Origin: Eubacteriales bacterium
Lineage (GTDB): Bacteria > Bacillota > Clostridia > Lachnospirales > Lachnospiraceae
Length of the DNA stretch: 64,000 nt
Direction: 5' to 3'
Assembly: GCA_030536555.1 (NCBI GenBank)
Contig: JAUNPU010000011.1
Coordinates: 36,572-100,571 of the forward strand
The translations under genes were made by a program, and so were the position numbers. Below are positions 18,892 to 27,314 of the stretch, piece by piece. How positions within the stretch are numbered: the stretch's first letter is position 1; the number at the start of each line of letters is the position of its first letter. Under the pieces are notes generated by a model. The model was not told where the DNA came from and ran no database searches. It was given only the letters and a program-made list of their open reading frames with translations.

Positions 18892-19269
18892 ATGGCAAAG
18901 TTAACCACCGCAGAGTTTATCGAAGCTATCAAAGAGTTATCCGTATTAGAGCTGAACGAGTTAGTAAAAGCATGTGAGGAAGAGTTCGGCGTATCCGCAG
19001 CAGCAGGCGTTGTAGTTGCAGCAGCAGGTGCTGGCGCAGCTGAGGCAGCTGAAGAGAAGACCGAGTTCGACGTAGAGCTGACCGAGGTTGGCCCGAACAA
19101 GGTTAAAGTTATCAAGGTTGTACGTGAAGCTACCGGTCTGGGTCTGAAAGAGGCTAAGGACGTAGTTGACGGTGCTCCGAAGGTCCTGAAAGAGGGCGCT
19201 TCCAAGGAAGAGGCTGAGGAGATCAAGACCAAACTTGAGGCTGAGGGCGCTAAAGTTACCCTGAAGTAA
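18892..19269 (+). CDS. rplL: 50S ribosomal protein L7/L12
   Basis: A 125-residue flexible stalk protein that recruits translational GTPases. The N-terminal dimerisation domain, an Ala/Gly-rich hinge ([20 protein letters not shown]) and the C-terminal domain ([32 protein letters not shown]) are all present. I prefer ATG 18892 over the in-frame ATG 18877, because GGAGG lies between them and the protein then begins MAKLTTAEF as in relatives. Confidence 0.97.
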   Translation: MAKLTTAEFIEAIKELSVLELNELVKACEEEFGVSAAAGVVVAAAGAGAAEAAEEKTEFDVELTEVGPNKVKVIKVVREATGLGLKEAKDVVDGAPKVLKEGASKEEAEEIKTKLEAEGAKVTLK

Positions 19270-19307
19270 TCAGGTCGTACTGACGTAAGGGCAGTGTGAA
19301 GTCTGAG

Positions 19308-19358
19308 AGCCATGATTTTGTGAGTAATGATTGCTCATGAGATCATGGCTTTTTTTTG
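19308..19358 (+). terminator. Intrinsic terminator after rplL
   Basis: AGCCATGAT (19308-19316) pairs with ATCATGGCT (19342-19350), with further inner pairing, followed by eight T. Confidence 0.88.
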
Positions 19359-19392
19359 TTCCTGTTTTTCAGAAATCCCGGCTAAATATCCC

Positions 19393-19476
19393 TTGCAATT
19401 TCCCCAATCCTGCGATACAATAAACGAGTACAAAATTATTGAAGTAAAATAAAAATACATCAAAAATACTGATGTA
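19393..19476 (+). promoter_or_regulatory. Promoter and probable autoregulatory palindrome of the LysR gene
   Basis: TTGCAA (19393-19398), a 17-bp spacer and TACAAT (19416-19421) form a good promoter. A palindrome TACATCA-N7-TGATGTA (19456-19476) lies 12 nt before the start codon. It contains the T-N11-A pattern typical of LysR-family sites. Confidence 0.6.
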
Positions 19477-19487
19477 TCAGCGTGCGC

Positions 19488-20363
19488 ATGGAAATTAGAA
19501 ACCTGATTACATTTACAAAGGTGGCGGAGGAGCAGAGCCTGTCTAAGGCTGCGAAGGAGCTGGGGTATGCACAGTCTACGGTGACGATGCAGATGCAGCA
19601 GCTGGAGCAGGAGATGGGGGTCTCCCTGTATGAGCGGGTCGGAAAGCAGATCCGGATCACGCGGGAAGGACAGGAACTGCTGCAGATTGCCGCTCATATT
19701 ATCAAGATGTCGCAGGAGGCTCTGCAGATTGGCAGGAGGACTCCGGAGACGGTTCGCGGTTCGCTGCGGATCGGGGTGCTGGAGGTGCTGGCGGGAGAGC
19801 AGCTTTCGGGGCGGATTCAGACGTATCTGGAGCAATATCCGGAGGTTGAGCTGGATGTCCGGACCGGGGCTGACAGCCAGGAGCTTCTGGAGCATCTGAG
19901 GCACAACGAGATCGATCTGATGGTCACACTGGACCATTATATGAACGATTCGATGCTGGTCCATGCAGAGGACCGGAGAGAGCAGCTTCATTTCTTTGGA
20001 GCGACAAATGGTTCTCTGGCGGGGCGAAGCAGGGTGCGCTGGGAGGAACTGGAGACAGGACCATGGGTCCGGGGAAACCGGGATCTTGCCTGGGAACAGG
20101 AGCTGGAACAGAAGATTTGTCTGCCGCAGGTACGGCAGGTTACGATCCGAGACTATCGGATGGCGGCGGCAGCGGCAGCGGGGGGAGCGGGATATCTGTT
20201 TGCACCGGACAGAGCGGTGGAGATGTATACCCGGGCTGGACAGCTGGCGGCGATAGATTACGAATATCCGGGAGCAGAATGGTGGCTTCAGACCATTTAT
20301 CATAAGAATAAATGGCTGACCGGAGCGATACAGGCGTGGCTTGCCATGTCGGGGGACAGGTAG
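19488..20363 (+). CDS. LysR-family transcriptional regulator
   Basis: A 291-residue regulator. The N-terminal winged helix-turn-helix is clear (IRNLITFTKVAEEQSLSKAAKELGYAQSTVTMQMQQLEQEMGVSLYER). The rest is the periplasmic-binding-protein-like effector domain (GSLRIGVLEVLAGEQLSGRI). No strong Shine-Dalgarno precedes the ATG, suggesting weak translation. No divergently transcribed partner is present, so the target cannot be inferred from context. The stop codon abuts the ATG of the next gene, so the two are probably co-transcribed. Confidence 0.88.
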   Translation: MEIRNLITFTKVAEEQSLSKAAKELGYAQSTVTMQMQQLEQEMGVSLYERVGKQIRITREGQELLQIAAHIIKMSQEALQIGRRTPETVRGSLRIGVLEVLAGEQLSGRIQTYLEQYPEVELDVRTGADSQELLEHLRHNEIDLMVTLDHYMNDSMLVHAEDRREQLHFFGATNGSLAGRSRVRWEELETGPWVRGNRDLAWEQELEQKICLPQVRQVTIRDYRMAAAAAAGGAGYLFAPDRAVEMYTRAGQLAAIDYEYPGAEWWLQTIYHKNKWLTGAIQAWLAMSGDR

Positions 20364-20810
20364 ATGCGTGCAGCAGGAACACTTGCAGACAGAAGGACCG
20401 GAAGCCGGTCCGGAATTTATGAATTTAAGAGAGACAAGAGGACAGGGGCGATTTTGCTGAAGCGGAGACGTTCTCCATTTCTGGGGGAGCTTCCCTATGT
20501 GCTGATTCTGGTGGCTGCGGTGACATTTGCCACAGGATCCTACTGTCAGTACATCAGACTTCGCACCAGCGTGGAGTGCCGCAGTGACCGGACAGAGGCG
20601 CTGAAGCGGCAGTATCTGGACCTTCAGAGCGACAATATGCTTCTGGAGTGTGCGCTGTATCAGACTCCGGATCTGAGCGCGGTCTATGAAACAGCGACAA
20701 CAGAGCTGGGGATGGTGCCGGTCACACGAGACCATGTGATGCTGTACCATCAGAGCGACGATGAATTCGTCTTTCAGACAGATAACATTCCTATCATCGG
20801 GTTTGAATAG
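20364..20810 (+). CDS. Single-span coiled-coil membrane protein, FtsL/DivIC-like
   Basis: A 148-residue protein starting at the nucleotide after the LysR stop. It has a basic cytoplasmic N terminus, one transmembrane helix (LPYVLILVAAVTFATGSY, about residues 43-60), a short extracellular coiled coil (RTEALKRQYLDLQSDNMLLE) and a segment LSAVYETATTELGMV. That last segment resembles the end of FtsL/DivIC proteins (often EKIAREQLGMV). FtsL-type proteins act in the divisome with DivIC and FtsQ/DivIB. The location outside a division gene cluster lowers certainty; it could be an unrelated septum-formation-initiator-like protein. Confidence 0.5.
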   Translation: MRAAGTLADRRTGSRSGIYEFKRDKRTGAILLKRRRSPFLGELPYVLILVAAVTFATGSYCQYIRLRTSVECRSDRTEALKRQYLDLQSDNMLLECALYQTPDLSAVYETATTELGMVPVTRDHVMLYHQSDDEFVFQTDNIPIIGFE

Positions 20811-20890
20811 CATACGTGTGCAGCCGGCAGATTTCCTCCGGCTGCGCACCCATCACACTGACCGGGCAGGGGCTTTATTACAAATATTGC

Positions 20891-20919
20891 TTGACAGGGG
20901 CACTTTGCGGTGCTAAAAT
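20891..20919 (+). promoter_or_regulatory. Cold-shock gene promoter
   Basis: TTGACA (20891-20896), a 17-bp spacer with TG before the -10, then TAAAAT (20914-20919). It predicts a leader of about 127 nt before the csp start. Confidence 0.82.
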
Positions 20920-20950
20920 GTAATCGTATTTTCGATATGAGCTTTTGATT

Positions 20951-21009
20951 CACATATTTTTGTAAGTCATGAAGAGCATTCACGATTTACAAAAATATGT
21001 GATTTTTTT
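20951..21009 (+). terminator. Terminator-like hairpin inside the csp leader
   Basis: A perfect 15-bp stem (CACATATTTTTGTAA at 20951-20965, complement 20987-21001) is extended by about eight more pairs with one mismatch. It is followed by seven T (21003-21009). It lies downstream of the csp promoter and 43 nt before its ATG. It could end transcription early or act as a temperature-sensitive leader structure. Confidence 0.8.
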
Positions 21010-21052
21010 GTTTCAGACGAAATACAAATATTATTATTAGGAGGTACCACTC

Positions 21053-21259
21053 ATGAATAACGGTACAGTAAAATGGTTCAACGCTACTAAAGGATATGGC
21101 TTTATCACCAACGATGCAACCGGCGAGGAAGTTTTCGTACATTTCTCCGGTATCGTAGCTGATGGCTACAAGACTCTGGAGGATGGTCAGAAAGTTACTT
21201 TCGATACCACCGAGGGCAACCGCGGTATCCAGGCTGTTAACGTAAAAGTTGTAGCTTAA
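21053..21259 (+). CDS. Cold-shock protein (CspA family)
   Basis: A 68-residue single-domain OB-fold RNA chaperone. RNP1 (KGYGFI) and RNP2 (VFVHF) are intact, and the protein begins with [11 protein letters not shown] as in CspA/CspB/CspD. AGGAGG precedes the ATG. It melts RNA structure at low temperature or in rapid growth. The gene is monocistronic: its own promoter and leader hairpin lie upstream and a terminator follows. Confidence 0.96.
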   Translation: MNNGTVKWFNATKGYGFITNDATGEEVFVHFSGIVADGYKTLEDGQKVTFDTTEGNRGIQAVNVKVVA

Positions 21260-21279
21260 TTCATTTTAAGGATACGGAA

Positions 21280-21305
21280 AAGGACGTCGAGAGGCGTCCT
21301 TTTTT
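21280..21305 (+). terminator. Intrinsic terminator after csp
   Basis: AGGACG (21281-21286) pairs with CGTCCT (21295-21300), followed by a run of T to 21305; flanking A and T residues extend the stem. Confidence 0.85.
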
Positions 21306-21332
21306 GCGCAGCCATATTTTTCGTGAGAAAAT

Positions 21333-21448
21333 TGTAAACGCTTACAAAAAAGTTGAAAAAACTATTGCATAATGGCAGGGAATGGTGTATAGTAAAGCTA
21401 CAAAGTGATTGAAACAGAGCGGCTTAAGCAAATTTGTAAGCGCTTACA
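21333..21448 (+). promoter_or_regulatory. uxaB-like promoter flanked by two LacI/CcpA-type operators
   Basis: The promoter is TTGCAT (21365-21370), a 17-bp spacer and TATAGT (21388-21393). Palindromes TGTAAACGCTTACA (21333-21346) and TGTAAGCGCTTACA (21435-21448, perfect) bracket it, one upstream and one about 40 bp inside the transcript. Both match the catabolite-responsive element consensus and also typical LacI-family operators. The 102-bp centre-to-centre distance would suit repression by looping. Confidence 0.8.
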
Positions 21449-21516
21449 ATCACAGCGGCAAAAAGCCGTATTCAGGCAGTTAACAATTAAACCAGTAAAA
21501 AGTGGAGGTTCAGGCA

Positions 21517-22860
21517 ATGAGCAATGTGAAAGAGACAGTGATTCAGTTTGGTGAAGGCGGGTTCCTGCGTGGCTTTGTGGATTATTTCTTCCAGAAGTTA
21601 AAAGATCAGAATCTGTTTGACGGTTCCGTAGTAGTGGTACAGCCGATCGAGCGCGGTATGTGCGAGATGCTGGAGAAGCAGGACTGCAAGTACAACCTGT
21701 TCTTAAGAGGAATCGACAATGGTGAGGTAGTGGACGAGCATACCCACATCGACGTGATTTCCAGATGTGTGAATCCGTATACTGACAACGCTGCATACAT
21801 GGCACTGGCTGAGAACCCGGATATCCGCTTTGTTGTATCCAATACCACCGAGGCAGGCATCGAGTTCGTACCGGAGAACAAGTTCGAGGACGCTCCGGCA
21901 AAGTCCTTCCCGGGCAAGCTGACCCAGCTGCTGTACAAGAGATACAAACTGGGACTGAAGGGCTTCATCATTCTGTCCTGCGAGCTGATCGACCACAACG
22001 GCGAGGAGCTGGAGAAGTGCTGCATGCAGTACGCTGACCTGTGGAATCTGGGCGAGGATTTCAAGACTTGGATGAAGAATGAGAATGATTTCTGCTCTAC
22101 TCTGGTAGACCGTATTGTAACCGGCTTCCCGAGAGACGAGCATGCTGCTCTGTGCGAGCGTATCGGCGAGCAGGACAACATGATGGATACCGCTGAGATT
22201 TTCCATCTGTGGGTAATCCAGGGTCATCATGAGGACGAGCTTCCGCTGCAGAAGGCTGGCTTCAATGTAATCTGGACTGACAACGTTGATCCGTACAAGA
22301 AGAGAAAAGTAAGAATCTTAAATGGCGCTCATACCTCCATGGTTCTGGCTGCACGTCTGTATGGCTTAGAGACCGTAGGCGAGTGCTTAAAGGATGAGAA
22401 GGTATCCGCACTGTTAAAGAAGTGCATCTTCGAGGAGATCATCCCGACCATCGGTGATACCGAGGACAACCGCAAGTTTGGTGCTGCTGTGCTGGAGCGT
22501 TTCTCCAACCCGTTCATCAAGCATCTGCTGCTGTCCATCGCTCTGAACTCTGTATCCAAGTTCAAAGCAAGAGTTCTGCCGACCATCCTGGAGTTCAAGG
22601 CTGAGCACGGCAAGTATCCGCAGGGTCTGACCTTCTCCCTGGCAGCCCTGATCGCATTCTACCGCACCGATGAGGCAAATGACGGCGAGGATATCATGAG
22701 CTTCATGAAGACCGCTTCTGTTGCTGACATTCTGGCAAAAGAGGAGTACTGGGGTCAGGATCTGACCGATATGCTTCCGGAGATTCAGAAGTGGTATGAT
22801 ATGATCGAGAAAGACGGCATGGCAAAGGCATACGATGCAGTGCTGGCAGCTGAGAATTAA
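21517..22860 (+). CDS. uxaB: Tagaturonate reductase (altronate oxidoreductase, UxaB type)
   Basis: A 447-residue NAD-dependent enzyme of the mannitol dehydrogenase superfamily. It would interconvert tagaturonate and altronate in galacturonate breakdown. The N-terminal nucleotide-binding segment is VIQFGEGGFLRGFVDYFFQKL. The catalytic-domain helix contains the family lysine in NVDPYKKRKVRILNGAHTSM. The length fits UxaB. GGAGG precedes ATG 21517. It is isolated from other uronate genes, which must lie elsewhere. The twin operators upstream suggest catabolite repression and/or a LacI-type uronate repressor. Fructuronate reductase is the main alternative; UxaB is favoured by overall sequence resemblance. 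Confidence 0.85.
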   Translation: MSNVKETVIQFGEGGFLRGFVDYFFQKLKDQNLFDGSVVVVQPIERGMCEMLEKQDCKYNLFLRGIDNGEVVDEHTHIDVISRCVNPYTDNAAYMALAENPDIRFVVSNTTEAGIEFVPENKFEDAPAKSFPGKLTQLLYKRYKLGLKGFIILSCELIDHNGEELEKCCMQYADLWNLGEDFKTWMKNENDFCSTLVDRIVTGFPRDEHAALCERIGEQDNMMDTAEIFHLWVIQGHHEDELPLQKAGFNVIWTDNVDPYKKRKVRILNGAHTSMVLAARLYGLETVGECLKDEKVSALLKKCIFEEIIPTIGDTEDNRKFGAAVLERFSNPFIKHLLLSIALNSVSKFKARVLPTILEFKAEHGKYPQGLTFSLAALIAFYRTDEANDGEDIMSFMKTASVADILAKEEYWGQDLTDMLPEIQKWYDMIEKDGMAKAYDAVLAAEN

Positions 22861-22890
22861 TCGGATTGAGCAATAAGCTGATATAGTAAT

Positions 22891-22947
22891 AACAACAAAA
22901 ACCAGATGCTTCGCCGGTGAAGGGCGGGGAATCTGGTTTTTGTTGTT
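22891..22947 (+). terminator. Intrinsic terminator after uxaB
   Basis: A 17-bp perfect stem: AACAACAAAAACCAGAT (22891-22907) with its complement at 22931-22947. The T-rich 3' arm supplies the uridine tract. Confidence 0.85.
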
Positions 22948-23040
22948 GTGCCGGGCTCATTGGCGCGGCGTGCGGGGTGTTTTATTCTGGTGCGGGTGTG
23001 GAGATGGGAATAACCGTGGGAACGGATTCGTATATTTGGA

Positions 23041-23865
23041 ATGACAGGAAGCGTATGGGGGCTGGTTCCGGAACGTATGGACAGGGAATGGGGACTTCAA
23101 AAATGGAATCTCAGAAGAAAGATGCGAGTATTGCTGGCAGTCCTGCTGATTGACGGAGCGCTGTTTGGAAGCGCCGCCGGAGTGGCGGGGATGGTCATGC
23201 CGACGCACCGGAGCTGGAGGCGGCAGGGGAATGCGGATGCGGCAGCGCAGGCGGGGCTGCCCGGAAGGTCTCGGCAGTTGCAGCCTGACCAGTCCTCTCG
23301 CCCCATGGAACTGCGGCAGATCGCGCTTACCTTTGATGACGGTCCTCATGAAATATATACGGAAAGATTGCTGGACGGATTGAAAAAGCGAGGTGTTCCG
23401 GCTACATTTTTTCTGATGGGGGAAAGCATTGAAGGAAAGGAAGCTCTGGTCAGACGGATGCAGGAGGAAGGGCATCTGATTGGCAATCACAGTTTTCGCC
23501 ATATTCAACTGACTCATGCCGGGGAGGAGGTGGTCTGCCAGGCGGTGGAGGAGACGGAGCAGATCATTGAAGATATCACGGGTGCCCGTCCGCTGTATCT
23601 GCGTCCGCCTTACGGCGACTGGAATGAGAGCCTGGAGTGCCGAATGGACTTAACCACGGTATTCTGGACTGTGGACTCTCTGGACTGGAAGCTGAAAAAC
23701 ACCTCGCGGATCGTAAAGCGGGTGGTGAAGGAGGCTGAAGATGGGGATATTGTCCTGATGCATGATATATTTCCCACTTCGGTGGAAGCAGCGCTGCAGA
23801 TCGTGGACCAGCTTCAGGCGGAAGGGTTCCAGTTTGTGACGGTGGATGCGCTGCTGATTGAGTGA
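23041..23865 (+). CDS. Membrane-anchored polysaccharide deacetylase (NodB domain)
   Basis: Up to 274 residues. The N terminus is basic, then one membrane anchor (MRVLLAVLLIDGALFGSAAGVAGMV), a short linker and a NodB domain. Motif 1 TFDDGP gives the catalytic Asp, motif 2 NHSFRH gives the zinc-binding His pair, and motif 3 is LRPPYGDWN. DIVLMHD supplies the late-motif His. These enzymes remove acetyl groups from extracellular polysaccharides such as peptidoglycan GlcNAc. The start is uncertain: ATGs at 23041, 23077 and 23122 are in frame and none has a strong ribosome-binding site; 23122 would start right at the anchor helix. Confidence 0.85.
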   Translation: MTGSVWGLVPERMDREWGLQKWNLRRKMRVLLAVLLIDGALFGSAAGVAGMVMPTHRSWRRQGNADAAAQAGLPGRSRQLQPDQSSRPMELRQIALTFDDGPHEIYTERLLDGLKKRGVPATFFLMGESIEGKEALVRRMQEEGHLIGNHSFRHIQLTHAGEEVVCQAVEETEQIIEDITGARPLYLRPPYGDWNESLECRMDLTTVFWTVDSLDWKLKNTSRIVKRVVKEAEDGDIVLMHDIFPTSVEAALQIVDQLQAEGFQFVTVDALLIE

Positions 23866-23879
23866 GGGGCGCAGTTACA

Positions 23880-23908
23880 TTGACGAACCGCCTGAAACCG
23901 GATATACT
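23880..23908 (+). promoter_or_regulatory. rarA promoter
   Basis: TTGACG (23880-23885), a 17-bp spacer, TATACT (23903-23908); about 47 nt of leader precede the rarA ATG. Confidence 0.8.
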
Positions 23909-23961
23909 GTAGAAAGATAAGCACAGGTGTCATACACAGTATCACGAAAAGAGGCAGTCAT

Positions 23962-25329
23962 ATGGATTTGTTTGATTATATGAGAAGTACCACCCAGGAG
24001 CAGGAGTCTCCGCTGGCGTCGCGGATGCGTCCGACGACGCTGGATGAGGTGGTGGGGCAGAAGCACATCATCGGGAAGGACAAGCTGCTTTACCGGGCGA
24101 TTCAGGCGGACCAGCTGGGGTCGATTATATTCTACGGACCGCCGGGAACGGGGAAGACCACGCTGGCGAAGGTCATTGCCAACACCACCAGTGCCAATTT
24201 CCGCCAGATCAATGCGACGGTGGCGGGGAAGAAGGACATGGAAGAGGTGGTGAAGGAAGCGAAGGACGCCCTTGGCATGTATGGCAAGAAGACGATCCTG
24301 TTCGTGGACGAGATTCACCGGTTCAATAAGAGCCAGCAGGATTATTTGCTGCCCTATGTGGAGGACGGCACCCTGATTCTGATCGGGGCGACTACGGAGA
24401 ATCCGTTCTTCGAGGTGAACGGCGCTCTGCTGTCCCGGTCCCGGATCTTTGAGCTGAAGGCGCTGGAGAACAGCGATGTGAAGGAGTTGATCCTTCGGGC
24501 GGTTCAGGATGAGACCAAGGGGATGGGAAGCTACCGGGCGGTGATTGATGACGATGCGGCGGACTTTCTGGCAGACGTGGCAGGCGGCGATGCCAGAGCG
24601 GCGCTGAATGCGGTGGAGCTTGGCATTATGACCACGGACCGGGATCCGGCGGACGGGAAGATTCACATTACTATGGAAGTGGCGCAGGAGTGCATCCAGA
24701 AGCGGGCGGTCCGCTACGACAAGGACGGGGACAACCATTACGATACCATTTCCGCATTTATCAAGAGTATGCGCGGCTCCGACCCGGATGCGGCGGTTTA
24801 CTACCTGGCGCGGATGCTGTATGCGGGGGAGGACATCAAGTTCATTGCCCGCAGAATCATGATCTGTGCCTCGGAGGACGTGGGAAATGCGGACCCGCAG
24901 GCACTTACGGTGGCGGTCAGTGCGGCGCAGGCGGTGGAGCGGATCGGCATGCCGGAGGCGCAGATCATTCTGGCGCAGGCGGTGTCCTATGTGGCGACAG
25001 CGCCCAAGAGCAATTCAGCCTGCTGTGCGATCTTTGACGCCATGAGCGCGGTGAAGAGTCAGCGGTCCATGCCGGTGCCGGTTCATCTGCAGGATGCCCA
25101 TTACCGGGGGTCTGCGAAGCTGGGCCACGGCGAGGGATACCGCTACGCCCATGACTATCCCAACCACTACGTGGAGCAGCAGTATCTGCCGGATGGCATG
25201 GAAGGACAGACCTTTTACCGCCCGTCGGAAAATGGATATGAGCGGCAAATCAGCGCTCATATGGCGTTTATTCGCGGGGAAGCGCGAAAAAACAGAGAAA
25301 ATGATGAGCAAGAAAGCAGAAAACTGTAA
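23962..25329 (+). CDS. rarA: Replication-associated recombination protein A (RarA/MgsA)
   Basis: A 455-residue AAA+ ATPase of the clamp-loader-related RarA family that acts at stalled replication forks. Visible features: start MDLFDYMR, the RPTTLDEVVGQKHIIG signature, Walker A GPPGTGKTT near residue 60, Walker B LFVDEIHRF and sensor IGATTENPFFEV. The conserved C-terminal tetramerisation region follows (DAAVYYLARMLYAGEDIKFIARR). Length is typical. AGAGG precedes the ATG. It has its own promoter. Confidence 0.95.
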   Translation: MDLFDYMRSTTQEQESPLASRMRPTTLDEVVGQKHIIGKDKLLYRAIQADQLGSIIFYGPPGTGKTTLAKVIANTTSANFRQINATVAGKKDMEEVVKEAKDALGMYGKKTILFVDEIHRFNKSQQDYLLPYVEDGTLILIGATTENPFFEVNGALLSRSRIFELKALENSDVKELILRAVQDETKGMGSYRAVIDDDAADFLADVAGGDARAALNAVELGIMTTDRDPADGKIHITMEVAQECIQKRAVRYDKDGDNHYDTISAFIKSMRGSDPDAAVYYLARMLYAGEDIKFIARRIMICASEDVGNADPQALTVAVSAAQAVERIGMPEAQIILAQAVSYVATAPKSNSACCAIFDAMSAVKSQRSMPVPVHLQDAHYRGSAKLGHGEGYRYAHDYPNHYVEQQYLPDGMEGQTFYRPSENGYERQISAHMAFIRGEARKNRENDEQESRKL

Positions 25330-25583
25330 AATAAGTCTTTCCTTTTTTGGAAATTCCATATATAATGGATAATATCAGCAGAAATGTAAAGCAGGGACTG
25401 CCGGAGGGCGGTCCTTGCAGAATCTGTTATCAACTTTTCTTGATTCCTATTAGACACCCCTATGTGATTTAATAAGTTACGAGTTTCACCATGAGCGATT
25501 ACGGAGTTGGTTGGCGTGAACATGATGAGATAGTAATGGCTTAAATTCCATATCAGCAAAACAGAACAGAATGGAGAATATAT
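25330..25583 (+). other. Leader region of rho (254 nt)
   Basis: No gene is seen. A TATAAT at 25361-25366 could be a -10 element, though its -35 is poor. A hairpin pairs GCAGGGACTGCC (25391-25402) with GGCGGTCCTTGC (25407-25418), allowing G-U pairs. The rest is an unstructured leader of more than 150 nt. Autoregulation of rho through its own leader is known in other bacteria and is possible here. Confidence 0.45.
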
Positions 25584-27071
25584 ATGCGAGAAAAATTATT
25601 GACAAGATCTCTGGTTGAACTTAAGGAAATGGCAAAGAACCAGGGGATTAAAGGTGCCGCAGCCATGCGCAAGGCAGAACTGATCGATGCACTCTGCAAG
25701 GTGGCAGAGCAGGAGGAGATTATCCGCACCGCCGTTGCACCGCCGACACCGAGACCGGCAGTGTCAGAGGCAAGAGGCGAGGGAGATTCCCGCGCAGAGA
25801 ACAATGAGGAGAGAACGGACAGTCGCAGCGATGGCAGAACCGACAGCCGGTACGACAGCCGCACCCAGCGCATGGTGCGCCAGCCGCGGGAGGCACGTCC
25901 GCAGCCGGAGGCGCTGACTGCACAGGAGATTGCAGAGCTGGACAGCGGCATTGAGGCGAAGGGTATTCTGGAGGTTATGCCGGACGGATTCGGATTCATC
26001 CGCTGTGAGAACTTCCTGCCGGGTGAGAATGACGTGTATGTGGCGCCGTCCCAGATTCGCCGCTTCAACTTAAAGACCGGTGATATTATCTGCGGAAGCC
26101 GCCGGGTGAAGACTGCGGCTGAGAAGTTTGCCGCACTGTTATATATTCGCAATGTCAACGGCTACTCCATCAATGTGATCGAGCGCCGTCCGAACTTTGA
26201 GGATCTGACCCCGATCTTCCCCAATGTGCGTCTGCATATGGAGACACCGGGCAAGAGCACCACGGCGATGCGGGTGCTGGATCTGCTGTCTCCGATCGGT
26301 AAGGGACAGCGTGGTATGATCGTGTCCCCGCCAAAAGCCGGTAAGACTACGCTGCTGAAGCAGGTGGCGCAGGCAATCACTACCAACCATCCGGACATGC
26401 ATCTGATCATTCTGCTGATTGACGAGCGTCCTGAGGAGGTAACGGACATCAAGGAGTCCGTAGTGGGCGATAACGTGGAAGTTATCTACTCCACTTTCGA
26501 TGAGCTTCCGGAGCGCCATAAGCGTGTATCGGAGATGGTAATCGAGCGGGCAAAGCGTCTGGTAGAGCATGGACGCGATGTCATTATTCTGCTGGATAGT
26601 ATGACACGTCTGGCACGTGCCTACAACCTGGTGGTTCCGCCCAGCGGACGTACTCTGTCCGGTGGTCTGGATCCGGCGGCTCTGCACATGCCGAAGCGGT
26701 TCTTCGGTGCGGCCCGCAATATGCGTGAGGGCGGCAGCCTGACCATTCTGGCGACTGCGCTGGTGGAGACCGGAAGCCGTATGGACGATGTGATCTACGA
26801 GGAGTTCAAGGGCACCGGCAACATGGAGCTGGTTCTCGACCGCAAGCTGTCTGAGAAGCGGATCTTCCCGGCAATCGATATCTTAAAGTCCGGCACCCGC
26901 CGCGACGACCTCTTACTGACCCGCGAGGAGGCAGAGGCTGTGGACATTATCCGCAAGGCTACCAATACCATGAAGCCGGAGGAGTCGGTGGAGAAGATTC
27001 TGGATCTGTTCGCAAGAACCAGAACCAACCGGGAGTTTGTGGAAAGCGCGAAGAAAATCCGGTTTTTCTAA
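25584..27071 (+). CDS. rho: Transcription termination factor Rho
   Basis: A 495-residue hexameric RNA helicase that terminates transcription. The N-terminal Rho_N domain ([19 protein letters not shown]) is followed by a charged, low-complexity insertion rich in Arg/Glu/Asp/Ser (about residues 50-115). Next come the RNA-binding OB fold ([21 protein letters not shown]) and the ATPase core with Walker [10 protein letters not shown] near residue 249 and [10 protein letters not shown]. Such N-terminal insertions are common in Rho proteins of this phylum. GGAG precedes the ATG. Confidence 0.96.
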   Translation: MREKLLTRSLVELKEMAKNQGIKGAAAMRKAELIDALCKVAEQEEIIRTAVAPPTPRPAVSEARGEGDSRAENNEERTDSRSDGRTDSRYDSRTQRMVRQPREARPQPEALTAQEIAELDSGIEAKGILEVMPDGFGFIRCENFLPGENDVYVAPSQIRRFNLKTGDIICGSRRVKTAAEKFAALLYIRNVNGYSINVIERRPNFEDLTPIFPNVRLHMETPGKSTTAMRVLDLLSPIGKGQRGMIVSPPKAGKTTLLKQVAQAITTNHPDMHLIILLIDERPEEVTDIKESVVGDNVEVIYSTFDELPERHKRVSEMVIERAKRLVEHGRDVIILLDSMTRLARAYNLVVPPSGRTLSGGLDPAALHMPKRFFGAARNMREGGSLTILATALVETGSRMDDVIYEEFKGTGNMELVLDRKLSEKRIFPAIDILKSGTRRDDLLLTREEAEAVDIIRKATNTMKPEESVEKILDLFARTRTNREFVESAKKIRFF

Positions 27072-27150
27072 AGATATGCCATAACCAGAGACTTTTCTAT
27101 GTGCTGTTTTTACAAATACATTGTGCGAAAAATAAGAAAATAAGATACAG

Positions 27151-27191
27151 AGATGGCATGACCAATGAATTTGGTTGTGCCGTCTTTTTTT
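27151..27191 (+). terminator. Intrinsic terminator after rho
   Basis: AGATGGCATGACCAA (27151-27165) pairs with TTGGTTGTGCCGTCT (27171-27185), using some G-U pairs, followed by a T tract to 27191. Confidence 0.85.
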
Positions 27192-27252
27192 GAAATGGTT
27201 GTTGGATGGTGACAGGAACCGATATATTTTTTATATTTTACTAAAAATGTTA

Positions 27253-27283
27253 TTGACAAAAAACTTTCGGGGGGGGGTAAAAT
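27253..27283 (+). promoter_or_regulatory. Promoter with a G9 tract in its spacer
   Basis: TTGACA (27253-27258) and TAAAAT (27278-27283) are separated by 19 bp, the last nine being consecutive G (27269-27277). Loss of two G by slippage would give the optimal 17-bp spacing. It drives the secreted cell-wall-binding protein gene. Confidence 0.8.
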
Positions 27284-27314
27284 TAGAGTGACTATTTAAA
27301 AGGAGGTTTCTGTT

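Noticed and set aside
20951..21009. Plain terminator of the FtsL-like gene
   Set aside because: A good promoter lies between that gene and the hairpin, so the hairpin would be within the csp leader; both uses remain possible, so it is listed as a leader feature.
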